Source of the DNA: DASUPK01 sp963797265
GTDB lineage: Bacteria > Actinomycetota > Thermoleophilia > Solirubrobacterales > 70-9
NCBI GenBank assembly: GCA_963797265.1
Contig: CAWCOY010000004.1
Location: forward strand, 306,255-370,254
Direction of reading: 5' to 3'
Length of the DNA stretch: 64,000 bases
Of the stretch, positions 1 through 10,770 are shown piece after piece (the stretch's first letter is position 1; the number at the start of each line of letters is the position of its first letter). A program made the translations under genes and the position numbers. The notes below the pieces were generated by a model. The model had not been told where the DNA came from and did no database searches. It saw only the letters and a program-made list of their open reading frames with translations.

Positions 1-351
1 GGCCGCTACGCCACACTCTCAGACGGGCGCAAGAACTGGCTGGCGGTGATCGAGTGGTATGCGTCGATCGGGGCCCTCTGGCTGTGGGAGAAGCTCACGC
101 CTCGCCGGCGGGTGCTCACCTACCAAATCCAGAAGTTCCGCGACGCTGCTCAAAAGCGACCCGGAGCGGTGGGCGGGGAGCCCCGCTACCCCGATTGGTT
201 CCGCGAAGACTTCCGCGTGCTGATTGAGATGCTCCGTCGTGGCGAGATCCACCCGGTCGTGGCCGAGCGCCTGCCGCTATCCGACGCTCGTCGCGCTCAC
301 GAGCTGCTCGAGCACTCGGCTTCGAAGGGAAAACTCGTGCTCGTGCCATAA
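1..351 (+). CDS. Zinc-type alcohol dehydrogenase / quinone reductase family protein, C-terminal part (5' truncated by window edge)
   Basis: Open from base 1 in frame 1 to the TAA at 349-351, so only the last 116 residues are present. The end, with LPLSDARRAHELLEHSASKG followed by KLVLVP, is the typical C-terminus of medium-chain dehydrogenase/reductase proteins of the NADPH:quinone reductase type, where the nucleotide-binding half meets the last strand of the catalytic domain. The preceding stretch (EKLTPRRRVLTYQI) also fits this family. Substrate cannot be told from this fragment. The next gene is convergent. Confidence 0.75.
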   Translation, partial: GRYATLSDGRKNWLAVIEWYASIGALWLWEKLTPRRRVLTYQIQKFRDAAQKRPGAVGGEPRYPDWFREDFRVLIEMLRRGEIHPVVAERLPLSDARRAHELLEHSASKGKLVLVP

Positions 352-443
352 GCCGGACGCGGACGCTCGCTGATGGTGGCCTCGCGAGCTGCGGCCAAGT
401 CCTCCAGGAAGCGAAGCCTCCTTCCCTACGGACGCAAACAGCC

Positions 444-488
444 GCTTTCCATGCAAAGCCGATAGGCGCTTCTCGTCCAAAGCAGCAC
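444..488 (+). repeat. Intergenic repeat, copy A
   Basis: The 225-base gap between two convergent genes carries GCTTTCCATGCAAAGC (444-459, a near-palindrome with GCTTT/AAAGC arms) and then GGCGCTTCTCGTCCAAAGC (465-483). Nearly the same two blocks occur at 1507-1540, and the first block again at 3390-3405. No gene is seen in the gap. Confidence 0.6.
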
Positions 489-576
489 CCTCGCGGTTAG
501 CGGCAGACTGTGCCGCTAAGCGGTGAAGCTCGGCGCGAATCGCTTTGCTTCCGGGGCCGAGGTGCCTCAGGGCGCC

Positions 577-1338
577 TCAGCCGGCGAGACCTGAAAGAAC
601 GCCGAACCGGGCCGCCTGGGGGTCGGCGATCACCGCGGAGCGGCCGATGTGGCTCTCAGCGCTCGGCTCCACACCCTGGCCTCCGAGCTGTTCGGCCTTG
701 CGGATCGCGTCGTCGGCGCGCTCAACCATGAAGTATGTGAGCCACCCCGGCTCGCCACCCTGCTCAGCCTCCGTTTTGCGGCGGATTCCTCCCATGCATC
801 TCCCTGCTTTCGCGATCGTCGTGTAGCGGGCGTCATTACCCTCGTAGGTCCAGCCGACCAGTTCGGCGAAGAATCTCTTCGCTCGGTCGACGTCGGTCGT
901 GGCGAGTTCGTTCCAGCACATCGCGCCCACCTGATCGACGACCGCGGCGCCCATCCGGGAGCGCGGCTCCCAGAGCGAAACGTTCCCGCCAGTCGGGTCT
1001 CGAATGGCGGCAACCCGGCCGGCGTCGAGGACATCGAAGGCCTCTCGGAAGACCGCCGTACCCCCGAGCGCGGCAGCGCGGGCCGCGGTCGCATCGGCAT
1101 CCTCCACCGAGATGAAGGAAGTCCAATGCGGCGGCGCGCCGGCGGCACGCGCCATTTCGGTCTGTCGATACAGAATGGCGACGTCTTCGCCGTGCTGGTG
1201 CAGGGTGGCCAACCTGCCGGCGCCGCCCGATCCCAGCCACTCGGCCTCCCAGCCGAACAGCCCCTCGTAGAAATCCACCGCCGCATCGGGGTCGGAGGTC
1301 GCGAGGCCCGCCCAGCAGAAGGTCCCTTCCTCGTTCAT
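577..1338 (-). CDS. Two-domain VOC (glyoxalase/dioxygenase-fold) protein
   Basis: 253 residues forming two tandem VOC modules, about residues 5-125 and 135-250. The first opens with FCWAGLATSDPDAAVDFYEG and the second with MCWNELATTDVDRAKRFFAE, the usual repeated first strand-helix of this fold. Each module ends in a strand with the D-P-x-G/D-P-Q turn. Proteins with this layout are often annotated as glyoxalase/bleomycin-resistance-like or as the 27 kDa hydroxylase type; the reaction is unknown. The ATG start is the first residue of the conserved region. Monocistronic between repeat copies A and B. Confidence 0.85.
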   Translation of the reverse strand: MNEEGTFCWAGLATSDPDAAVDFYEGLFGWEAEWLGSGGAGRLATLHQHGEDVAILYRQTEMARAAGAPPHWTSFISVEDADATAARAAALGGTAVFREAFDVLDAGRVAAIRDPTGGNVSLWEPRSRMGAAVVDQVGAMCWNELATTDVDRAKRFFAELVGWTYEGNDARYTTIAKAGRCMGGIRRKTEAEQGGEPGWLTYFMVERADDAIRKAEQLGGQGVEPSAESHIGRSAVIADPQAARFGVLSGLAG

Positions 1339-1506
1339 CTCAATCGATCAGAATGCCCACCGCGACCACGAAGCCAGTCTCGGTCAGCCACGGTACTCCG
1401 GTTTGCCGCGATCGACACCCCCAGGTTGAGGCCGGCTCCCGCCCACCGGTGGCTACACCGATGAGTCTTCGCCTGGTTGAGCTGTCTGCAGGGAAACGGG
1501 AGCGCG

Positions 1507-1540
1507 GCTTTCATGCAAAGCGCCCCTTCTCGTCCAAAGC
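1507..1540 (+). repeat. Intergenic repeat, copy B
   Basis: GCTTTCATGCAAAGC (one base shorter than copy A) followed by CCCTTCTCGTCCAAAGC. It lies in the 251-base gap 1339-1589, between the start of the VOC gene and the end of the BNR gene. Nothing else coding is seen in that gap; the promoter of the VOC gene should lie in its left part. Confidence 0.6.
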
Positions 1541-1589
1541 GGTACTGAGGCGGCTACTCGCGCAGCCCGGCGGCTTCGAAGGGCTGCGG

Positions 1590-3134
1590 TTACCAAGCAG
1601 GCGGTCCAGGCGGTGCCGTGGCTTCAAGGTGCTGGGCCGGGGCCGGCTCTTTTTTTGCCGCGCTGGCTACCTGGCCTTGGCTGACATGTAGGCCGCCTGC
1701 GACCGTGGCAATCGCTTCGTCGAAGGACCCGCCGGTGGGCGGATTTGCCTCGGCGAAGAAGGGCACCGCGTCGTTGTGGACGAACGAGGTGGAGATGTAG
1801 TCGCCGACCATGCGCCCTTGGCTGGTATTCGCGAGCCAGTCGAGGTTCATCGGTCCCGCCAGCTTGGTTGGCGAGGTCCAGGTCGAGCCGCCATCTGTAG
1901 ATGAGATGAAGCCGACGTTGAGCTCACAGGTGGCGGAGGTGCAGGCGGCGTTGGGATAGCTGTAGTACGTGAGCGCGAGGCGCGCATGAGGGCCTGCGGT
2001 TTGCGGGTTCACCGCGAGGCCGGGGATGAAGTGGTCGGCGGCGCTGTCGAGCGGATCGATCGGGATGCGTACGGGAGGCGTCCATTTGACGCCGTCCGCC
2101 GATTTGCTTAGCACCAAGTCGTTTGACGAACAGGCGGCACGGAAGCGACAGTCCTGCCAAACGACGTAGACGTTGCCGGCGCGATCGGTCTCGGCCGACA
2201 GCAATGACGGGGCGCGTAGCCCACCTGCGACGGGGTGGCGGGCGATCGGGGAGACGCTGACCGTGGTGCTCCAGCTGGCGCCGCCATCGGTCGACCGGAA
2301 CGATCGGACCTCGGTTTCGACGAGGTTGTCGATCGGCACGATCACGGTTCCGTCGGGCTGAACCAGCGGCTGGCCGCCGATTCCGAGCTGGGTGTATATC
2401 CCCTGCTCCCCTGCCGGCAGCCCCTGTGGTGCGCTCCACGTCTTGCCCCCGTCCGTCGACGTGCTCATCTCGATCCGGTTCCCCTGATCGTGGTCGTCGA
2501 ACTCGGTGTAGCAGTGGCCGAAGAACGGGCTCGAAGGGGTGTTGTCGCAGGTTGTCCAGTTCTTATCGAGGCCGCCGCTGGGTCTTCCGTCCGCGATGGT
2601 CACGGGACCGCTCCAGTGAATCCCGTCAAGCGAGCGACTCACCACCATCGCGGCACCGAGCGGAATCGGGTCAACGTGAGCGAGGCTTGAGATCAACCAA
2701 ACTCGGTGAGCGGCATCGTAGGCGACGCTCGGATCGCTCGCCACGTCGTAGGGCCCGCCGGCGACCTTCGTGATGCCAGGTAGGAAGCCGTTCTCAGTCG
2801 CCTTTCCGCCATTCTGGACCGTCGCCCAGCCGATGTTTGAAGCGCCGCCTGCGAATTGTCGCCCCACCTGGAAAGCGCCGACGACGGTCGACTTGGTCGC
2901 GAAGCTGTCGGGCTCGACCTCGGTGGCATGCTGACCTGCGGGGTCCGAATAGGGGTCGGCGCTCACCCGAACCACCGCTCCGCCTTGCTTCGCCAATGCC
3001 GGCGCCGCCCACAGCGCGAGCGTGAGGATGGCGAGAAGAAGAGGGAGGAGGATCGAAGAACAGGTCGTCGTTCGGCGCGGGAAGATCGCCAAGCCGCCCC
3101 TCGGCTGGGGTCCTGCCGGGAGATGAGTCGCCAA
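1590..3134 (-). CDS. Secreted BNR/Asp-box repeat protein (sialidase-like fold)
   Basis: 514 residues. A basic N-terminus and a hydrophobic stretch (about residues 27-46, ending APALAKQ) form an export signal. At least four Asp-box motifs follow: STDGGKTW (about 226), STDGGASW (281), SADGVKW (345) and STDGGSTW (412), with SRSLDGIHW (166) as a further variant. These mark a six-bladed propeller as in sialidases and exo-hydrolases, but the arginine triad of true sialidases was not identified, so enzyme activity is uncertain. The start is a TTG with a very good ribosome site, AAGGAGGTG, eight bases upstream. Surface or extracellular glycan handling is an inference. Confidence 0.85.
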   Translation of the reverse strand: MATHLPAGPQPRGGLAIFPRRTTTCSSILLPLLLAILTLALWAAPALAKQGGAVVRVSADPYSDPAGQHATEVEPDSFATKSTVVGAFQVGRQFAGGASNIGWATVQNGGKATENGFLPGITKVAGGPYDVASDPSVAYDAAHRVWLISSLAHVDPIPLGAAMVVSRSLDGIHWSGPVTIADGRPSGGLDKNWTTCDNTPSSPFFGHCYTEFDDHDQGNRIEMSTSTDGGKTWSAPQGLPAGEQGIYTQLGIGGQPLVQPDGTVIVPIDNLVETEVRSFRSTDGGASWSTTVSVSPIARHPVAGGLRAPSLLSAETDRAGNVYVVWQDCRFRAACSSNDLVLSKSADGVKWTPPVRIPIDPLDSAADHFIPGLAVNPQTAGPHARLALTYYSYPNAACTSATCELNVGFISSTDGGSTWTSPTKLAGPMNLDWLANTSQGRMVGDYISTSFVHNDAVPFFAEANPPTGGSFDEAIATVAGGLHVSQGQVASAAKKEPAPAQHLEATAPPGPPAW

Positions 3135-3389
3135 GTCGGCACCTCCTTGTGCCTGACCCGAATGGCGGAGGCCAAGGCGCCGGCGAGTCCTTGCGGGCTG
3201 GTCGGCGACTCAGCGGCCGCCCGATCGAGGCCAAACCTCTCACTTCGGACCGAGCGGGTCAAGGGGAGCGTGGGCCAAGGAGAGCCACCAAGGCATCCAC
3301 GTCGCGGCGGGTTACATGCCTCAAGTGCGACCAGGCGAGCTCGACGTTCTCCTCCGACATCGCCCACGCAGTATCTCGCGAAGACCGCT

Positions 3390-3405
3390 GCTTTCCATGC
3401 AAAGC
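3390..3405 (+). repeat. Intergenic repeat, copy C
   Basis: GCTTTCCATGCAAAGC, identical to the first block of copy A. It lies in the 374-base stretch 3135-3508 upstream of the BNR gene. Apart from this repeat and the BNR ribosome site I see nothing in that stretch that reads as a gene. Confidence 0.55.
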
Positions 3406-3508
3406 GGCACTCTCAAGTCGCCCCTACCCGAGCTGCCCCAGAGCGCTGAGGCCGGCCTGACGGACCGTCCGAGCGGGCCATCGCCCCCGCCGGGACGGCC
3501 GCTGGCGG

Positions 3509-3697
3509 TCAGGCCGGTGTCAGCGCTGCCCGTCTGATCACGGCCACCGAGAGGGAGTGACCGCAATCAGGGCAGGAGCTGAGTCGGGCCCAGGAGAGGT
3601 GTTCCGTGGTGCAGCTCGCGCACCGATACGAGCGCTGCAACCGTACGAGCCTCCTGATGCCCACGTTGGAGTGCTGCTCTTGGTGGAATCGCTCCAT
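3509..3697 (-). CDS. Small zinc-ribbon protein
   Basis: 62 residues with two CxxC knuckles, CASC and CPDC, 14 residues apart (YRCASCTTEHLSW, then SSCPDCGHSLS), the spacing of a zinc ribbon. The N-terminal 20 residues are polar and rich in Gln/His/Arg. A GGGAGG ribosome site lies about eight bases before the ATG, which supports a real gene. Similar tiny ribbons act in nucleic-acid or protein binding; no function can be assigned. It is divergent to the DUF3817 gene with about 100 bases between. Confidence 0.55.
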   Translation of the reverse strand: MERFHQEQHSNVGIRRLVRLQRSYRCASCTTEHLSWARLSSCPDCGHSLSVAVIRRAALTPA

Positions 3698-3798
3698 GGC
3701 GGCATCCTCCCGGTTGGGCTTACCGATTCCTATGGACCTTCGGTAGGAACATCGATCCGGGCATTCGACCGCCGGTCGAGACCGTCTTAACTACGGGC

Positions 3799-4155
3799 GT
3801 GGCTGCCACCGAGCATGTACACCCTCTGCCCAAGCCGGTGCCTGGCACCCTGTTCAGGTGGGTGAAGATCGCCTCCTGGTTCGAGGCCTGCCTGTTCGCG
3901 GCGCTGCTCTTCTTCTGGATCGCGCCCGGGTACCACTCGGAGACATCCCTGTTCGGTCTTCTCCACGGCGTCGGCTATCTGGGTTTGCTGGGACTGATCT
4001 TCTGGGCGGTCATGCGCCGTGAGGCGCCGTGGCCCCTGCTCGCCGCGACCCTTACGCCGGTCGGGCCATTCGGCACCGTGATCGGAATCGAGCTGATCGA
4101 GCGCCGCGGCTGGGGAATCGACCGCCCGGAGAGGCTTCTCGACGAAAACGGTTGA
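3799..4155 (+). CDS. DUF3817 family membrane protein
   Basis: 118 residues, GTG start. Three hydrophobic segments: VKIASWFEACLFAALLFFWI (about 22-41), the segment around HGVGYLGLLGLIFWAVM (56-72) and PLLAATLTPVGPFGTVIGI (79-97). The F-R-W-V start of the first helix, the LHGVGYL motif and the P-x-G-x-F-G-T motif of the last helix match the DUF3817 family (small actinobacterial membrane proteins, function unknown). The stop codon overlaps the promoter of the candidate RNA that follows. Confidence 0.8.
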   Translation: MAATEHVHPLPKPVPGTLFRWVKIASWFEACLFAALLFFWIAPGYHSETSLFGLLHGVGYLGLLGLIFWAVMRREAPWPLLAATLTPVGPFGTVIGIELIERRGWGIDRPERLLDENG

Positions 4156-4181
4156 CACCGCCGGACGAATCGGGGGATAAT
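4152..4181 (+). promoter_or_regulatory. Consensus housekeeping promoter
   Basis: TTGACA (4152-4157), 18 bases, GATAAT (4176-4181). This is the closest match to a housekeeping promoter that I noticed in the window. The -35 box overlaps the last codon and stop of the DUF3817 gene. No good reading frame follows within 200 bases; instead a run of three strong hairpins follows, so it most likely drives the RNA at 4188-4345. Confidence 0.75.
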
Positions 4182-4187
4182 CGCCGC

Positions 4188-4345
4188 AGGCGGGAGGACG
4201 TACTAGCTTCATAAAACTCGTCCCGGGGCCAGTCCCGCCTCCCGGGACGATCGCGTCGGAAATCCCTCCCTGGCTACCGACGCGCAGGCGTGGCGCGGGC
4301 CGTGTGGACCCCCTGCCTCCCGCGGCCCCGCCACGCCGCTCTTTT
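4188..4345 (+). ncRNA. Candidate structured small RNA with its own promoter and terminator
   Basis: Three consecutive perfect or near-perfect stems: TCGTCCCGGG (4218-4227) with CCCGGGACGA (4241-4250); CGCGTCGG (4252-4259) with CCGACGCG (4277-4284); and GGCGTGGCG plus GGGCC (4287-4301) with GGCCC plus CGCCACGCC (4324-4337). The last stem is followed by GCTCTTTT, as in an intrinsic terminator. The 5' end is placed about seven bases after the -10 box. I do not recognise 6S, SRP, tmRNA or RNase P signatures. It lies between a DUF3817 gene and the 3' end of acnA, which is on the opposite strand and does not overlap. Confidence 0.6.
4287..4345 (+). terminator. Intrinsic terminator of the candidate small RNA
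   Basis: A 9+5 bp stem interrupted by one unpaired C, a 22-base loop region, then GCTCTTTT. Reads rightwards. Confidence 0.6.
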
Positions 4346-4401
4346 CGGCTCCAGATCAACGGGGTAACGGGGGGCCGAAACCGCTCGAAAAGGCGATCTC
4401 A

Positions 4402-4586
4402 TTGGCCCGGTTCCGCGGAACCGGGCAATTTGTCGCCTTTGTTCGGATATGCCGAACAAAGGCGCCATGCTTCTTCTGGTGGGTGTACGTCTATAGGCCG
4501 GTCCGAGGGCCCCTATGGGGTCTCGGTGTGCTCGCTTTGCTCCTCGGCACAGTCGCAACGTGGCTGGCGCTGCGGGCTGACAGCCC

Positions 4587-4590
<4 letters not shown>
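4402..4590 (+). CDS. Doubtful small membrane ORF
   Basis: 62 codons from a TTG lying inside the palindrome at 4405-4426. The N-terminal half is read through the two hairpins and looks non-coding. The C-terminal half (PLWGLGVLALLLGTVATWLA) is one clear transmembrane helix, so a shorter product starting at the in-frame GTG near 4479 is possible. It ends four bases into the 3' end of acnA. No ribosome site stands out. Confidence 0.2.
4405..4466. repeat. 22-bp perfect palindrome and 13-bp stem-loop downstream of acnA
   Basis: Positions 4405-4426 form a perfect palindrome (core CCGGTTCCGCGGAACCGG). It is followed by CGCCTTTGTTCGG, loop ATATG, CCGAACAAAGGCG (4434-4464). The second element, with its flank ATTTGT, has a covarying second copy at 24491-24529 on the other strand. 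It may serve as the acnA terminator, though no T-run follows on the acnA strand. Confidence 0.7.
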
Positions 4591-7394
<2,804 letters not shown>

Positions 7395-7456
7395 AACCTC
7401 AGTCTATTCCCGGCCCTTCGCCGGCTAGACACGCCGGCGGTTCCGGGGTCAGACCG

Positions 7457-9784
7457 TCAGCCCTTGTGCTTCTTGTGCTTCTTGGCCTTCCTGCCGGCGA
7501 CCTTGACCTTGGCATTCTGGACGGTGTTACCCGCAGGATCGATCGTCGTGAGCTCGATCCTGACCTTCTTGGGAAGGCGCCGGGCGGCGCTCTTCGAGAG
7601 CTTCACCTTCACGACTCCCGACTGGCCGGACGCGATTGTCGCCTTGCCCTTGCCGAGGACACGCTTGCCCTTCTTCTTGTGCTTCTTCTTCGCCTCGACA
7701 GCAGAGCGCTTGCCCTTCTTGGGCTTCTTTCGCTTGCCGAGCACCTTGACCCTCACCTGACAGGGGCCGCCGCTCGGGGCCGAGTCGACGGGCACCTTCA
7801 GGGTCCGCCCCTTCCTCTTCACCTTGCCCGCGCCCAGCGTGGCGCGGACGAAGTCAGAAGAGGAGTACTGCTGCGCGATCGCCGCACCGCACGGCAGCGG
7901 CAGCGCAGGTGAGGCGACGACCTGGCCCGCGGCCCCACCCGGTCCCTCGAGCACCGGCAGACGGAGGTCCAGATTCGAGACGGTGATGTCGCCCTGGCCG
8001 TTCGCCGGCCTGCCGTAGCTGTTCAGCGTGCCGCCGCCGGCGTCTTTCGGCAGCAGCTCGAGCTTGGCGACATGGCCCGCTTCGAACAGATGACCAGAGG
8101 GGTGCAGCTCGAAGACCTGGCGAGCCGTTCCGACTGCCGGCCGGAAGAGCTGGCGGTCGACAAGGGTCTCCGTCCCATCCGGGGCGACGTCAAGCAGTCG
8201 CGCCGCGATCTCCGAGTTCGCCACAGGTGAGGCGATCGTCGCGAGCACGGTCGGTGAGCCCATCAGTGTGTAGCCGCTGCCCTGCGCAGCCGGCAGCCGG
8301 TAGGTCGCCACACCGGGCAGGTCATCGCCGGGCGCCGTCTGGCACGCTTTTCCGCCGGCACCGTTCTGGACCGGGTCGAAGGTCGCATCGACGGAGGACG
8401 ATCCGCCGCCCGCCGAGATCGTCTTGCTCCCGGTGTCACGCAGGCGCACCGCGCCTCGCTGGAGACCGGCCCAGCTGCCTGCCTGGAAGGGCCCGCCGGA
8501 GGGTTCCGAGTCAGGGCAGGTCATCGCGAACGTGGTGACTCCCTGGAAGGGCTCCGAGCCTGCGCCCTTGACGTAGAAGTCGAGCCACGCGTCGTCCGCC
8601 GTGTTGAGGGCCTCGCTGTCCTCCGGCTTGTTGTTCGCGCGCATGTGACCGAAGTCGCCGAAAAGGAGCGAGATCGGCGCGTTCGGGTACTGCGAGCGGA
8701 TCCGGTTGTAATAGGCGATCGCCTCGTCGGCGGGGAAGAGGTCGTCGGTAAAGCCGTTCGCGATCAGCATGGGAGCGGGCGGCGTGGAGTGATCGATGTA
8801 GTACGCCGAGTGGTAAGCCTTGATCTGGTCGAGGATCGAGGTGATCAGTGGGTCGCCGTCGTAGGGCTCACCCTGATCGATTCGGTTCTTCCACGCGGTG
8901 ATGTCTGATTGGAAGTCGGTGCAGGTCGGATAGGGGGCCTGCCCGCAGTAGGAGCCCGCGCCCTGGCCGCTCACGTAGAGGCCGGTCTGGAAGGACTGCT
9001 TCTCGATGCCGGCCCGCCCCGTGAAGGCGGCGTCGGCGACGTAGTCGAGCTTGGCGCCGTTCGGGGTGAGCGAGTAGGCGAGGTCGCTCCACGGGATGAT
9101 CGGAGCCGCTCCCGCGATCCGCATCGGGTGATCGTCCACCGGGCTCGTCCAAGGCACCAGGCTGCCGTCGGGCATCATCACCCGGTCCCTGAGCGTGGCG
9201 AGTTGCAGGGAGAGCCCGCCACCGTAGGAGCCGCCGATGGCGCCGATCCGCTGGCCATCGACCAGGCCGTCGTCGGCGAGCTCACCGGCGAAGAACTGCG
9301 CGTCGCGGATCTCATACCGATCGTCCATCAGGTGGATCCAGCCCGCGGTGTCGCAGGCCCCGGCCGCCGCGGTGATCGCGTTCGGCTTGCCGCAGGACTG
9401 GTGGAAACCGCGGGCGGTCATCGCGAAGACCGCGTAGCCACGGTCGGTGTAGTGCTCCATGTCGGCGAATGAGAAGTCGCCCTTCGACCCGCCGTAGCCG
9501 TGGCCGGCGATGATCAGCGGGTAGTCGCCGTCCGTGGCCGGGCTGGGGTCAGCCGGGAATGCGACCTTGACGTCAATCGGGGTTCCGTCCCAGCTCGGAG
9601 CGGTGCTGCGAGTGGTGGGATCGCTGCTGCTGTCACTGCTCGTATCGGTGCCGCACTGGCGCTGCTGAGCCACCTCGACGCACGTGAGCGCGCCGTTGAA
9701 CACCTCCGTGATCGCGGCCTGCGCACTCGGCGCCAGTAGCAGCGACCCGGCAACCACAGACACCAGCAGTACCAGCTTCCGCAT
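7457..9784 (-). CDS. Secreted CocE/NonD-type (peptidase S15) alpha/beta hydrolase with Lys-rich tail
   Basis: 775 residues. Signal peptide MRKLVLLVSVVAGSLLLAPS then AQAA. The catalytic core shows the nucleophile elbow IGGSYGGG (Ser about 186), an acid in NGFTDDLFP (about 346) and a His in FGDFGHMRAN (about 380), all typical of X-Pro dipeptidyl-peptidase/cocaine-esterase relatives. A beta-sandwich region follows (about 440-625). The last 120 residues are a basic tail with many KKxKK runs, a type of extension common on secreted Solirubrobacterales proteins and likely to bind the wall or nucleic acids. Substrate unknown. Starts with ATG after GGAGAG. Confidence 0.9.
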   Translation of the reverse strand: MRKLVLLVSVVAGSLLLAPSAQAAITEVFNGALTCVEVAQQRQCGTDTSSDSSSDPTTRSTAPSWDGTPIDVKVAFPADPSPATDGDYPLIIAGHGYGGSKGDFSFADMEHYTDRGYAVFAMTARGFHQSCGKPNAITAAAGACDTAGWIHLMDDRYEIRDAQFFAGELADDGLVDGQRIGAIGGSYGGGLSLQLATLRDRVMMPDGSLVPWTSPVDDHPMRIAGAAPIIPWSDLAYSLTPNGAKLDYVADAAFTGRAGIEKQSFQTGLYVSGQGAGSYCGQAPYPTCTDFQSDITAWKNRIDQGEPYDGDPLITSILDQIKAYHSAYYIDHSTPPAPMLIANGFTDDLFPADEAIAYYNRIRSQYPNAPISLLFGDFGHMRANNKPEDSEALNTADDAWLDFYVKGAGSEPFQGVTTFAMTCPDSEPSGGPFQAGSWAGLQRGAVRLRDTGSKTISAGGGSSSVDATFDPVQNGAGGKACQTAPGDDLPGVATYRLPAAQGSGYTLMGSPTVLATIASPVANSEIAARLLDVAPDGTETLVDRQLFRPAVGTARQVFELHPSGHLFEAGHVAKLELLPKDAGGGTLNSYGRPANGQGDITVSNLDLRLPVLEGPGGAAGQVVASPALPLPCGAAIAQQYSSSDFVRATLGAGKVKRKGRTLKVPVDSAPSGGPCQVRVKVLGKRKKPKKGKRSAVEAKKKHKKKGKRVLGKGKATIASGQSGVVKVKLSKSAARRLPKKVRIELTTIDPAGNTVQNAKVKVAGRKAKKHKKHKG

Positions 9785-9863
9785 CAGCTCTCTCCTATCC
9801 CTCCGACGGTGCGCGTCCCTCGGCGCGCCGAGCGCGTCGTCCCTGACCGCTCGCGCCGTAAAT

Positions 9864-10679
9864 CTAACGCTTGTCGGACTGCCCCGCCGCGAGATCGCCG
9901 GCGATCCGATCGGCGCCGCCGCGCCGTTGAAGCCGCGCGGCGATCCCGGGGTGCCGGTACCCGATCTCGGCGACGAAGCGCTGGCGCAGCGGCGCCACGG
10001 TGATCTCGTTGCGGTTGCGCTCGATCGCGCGAACGACCGACTGGGCGACCTTCTCGGGGGTCGTCGTCCCGATCATCGGCGGCGGCTCCACCTCGGCGTC
10101 GGCCCACATTCCCGCTCCGCGCACGAAGCCGGGCGAGACGATCGAGACACCGACGCCATCGGGATGCATGTCCTCGCGCAGAGCGAAGGCGAAGCCACGC
10201 AGACCGAACTTCGTCGAGCTGTAGAGGGCCGAGCGCGGTGAGCTGACCTTCCCCGAGAGCGAGGAGATGAAGACGAGGTGGCCCTCGCCCTTGTCGGCCA
10301 GCCTCATGGCGATCGCGCGGCCCATCAGGATGGGCGACTCGAAGTTGACCCGGATCGCCCGCTGGACCTCGTCCGAGCTGAAGTCCTCGAGTTTCCCGCT
10401 GGCCGGCAGGGCCGCGTTGGCGACCAGGCCATCGAGATCTCCCGCGCTCTTGATGAGGTCCTCGGCCGCCCCGGGCTCGGCCAGGTCGGCGACGATCGTC
10501 AGATGCCGATTGGCCCCGCCCGGAAGTGACCGCGCGAGGCGGTCGAGATCGTCTCCCTTGCGTGAGCTCAGCACCAGCACGGCGCCCCGCCCGGCGAGCT
10601 CGGCCGCGATCGCTCGCCCGATACCGCCGGTGGCGCCGCTGAGCAGCACCCTCTTCCCCTCGAGTTGCACGGATTCCAA
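9864..10679 (-). CDS. SDR family oxidoreductase
   Basis: 271 residues, classical short-chain dehydrogenase. Cofactor motif SGATGGIG (about 14-21), NAA in the central strand (LVANAALPAS), and catalytic Ser plus YSSTK (about 157). The residue after the second strand is Arg (SSRKG), favouring NADP(H). The C-terminal 40 residues are an amphipathic, basic extension as in membrane-near SDRs of the DltE/YqjQ type. Substrate not predictable. Divergent from the first NlpC/P60-like gene with 91 bases between. Confidence 0.88.
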   Translation of the reverse strand: MESVQLEGKRVLLSGATGGIGRAIAAELAGRGAVLVLSSRKGDDLDRLARSLPGGANRHLTIVADLAEPGAAEDLIKSAGDLDGLVANAALPASGKLEDFSSDEVQRAIRVNFESPILMGRAIAMRLADKGEGHLVFISSLSGKVSSPRSALYSSTKFGLRGFAFALREDMHPDGVGVSIVSPGFVRGAGMWADAEVEPPPMIGTTTPEKVAQSVVRAIERNRNEITVAPLRQRFVAEIGYRHPGIAARLQRRGGADRIAGDLAAGQSDKR

Positions 10680-10770
10680 CCTATCCCAATCGATCTTTGT
10701 TAAGGCTCGCTCACAGAAAACCCCTGCTCTGATACGGTCTTCCGCTTAAGGAGGAGCCCAGTCCCGACCG

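Noticed and set aside
3149..3460. Plus-strand ORFs upstream of the BNR gene
   Set aside because: Arg/Ser-rich, no ribosome site, overlap the BNR control region and repeat copy C.
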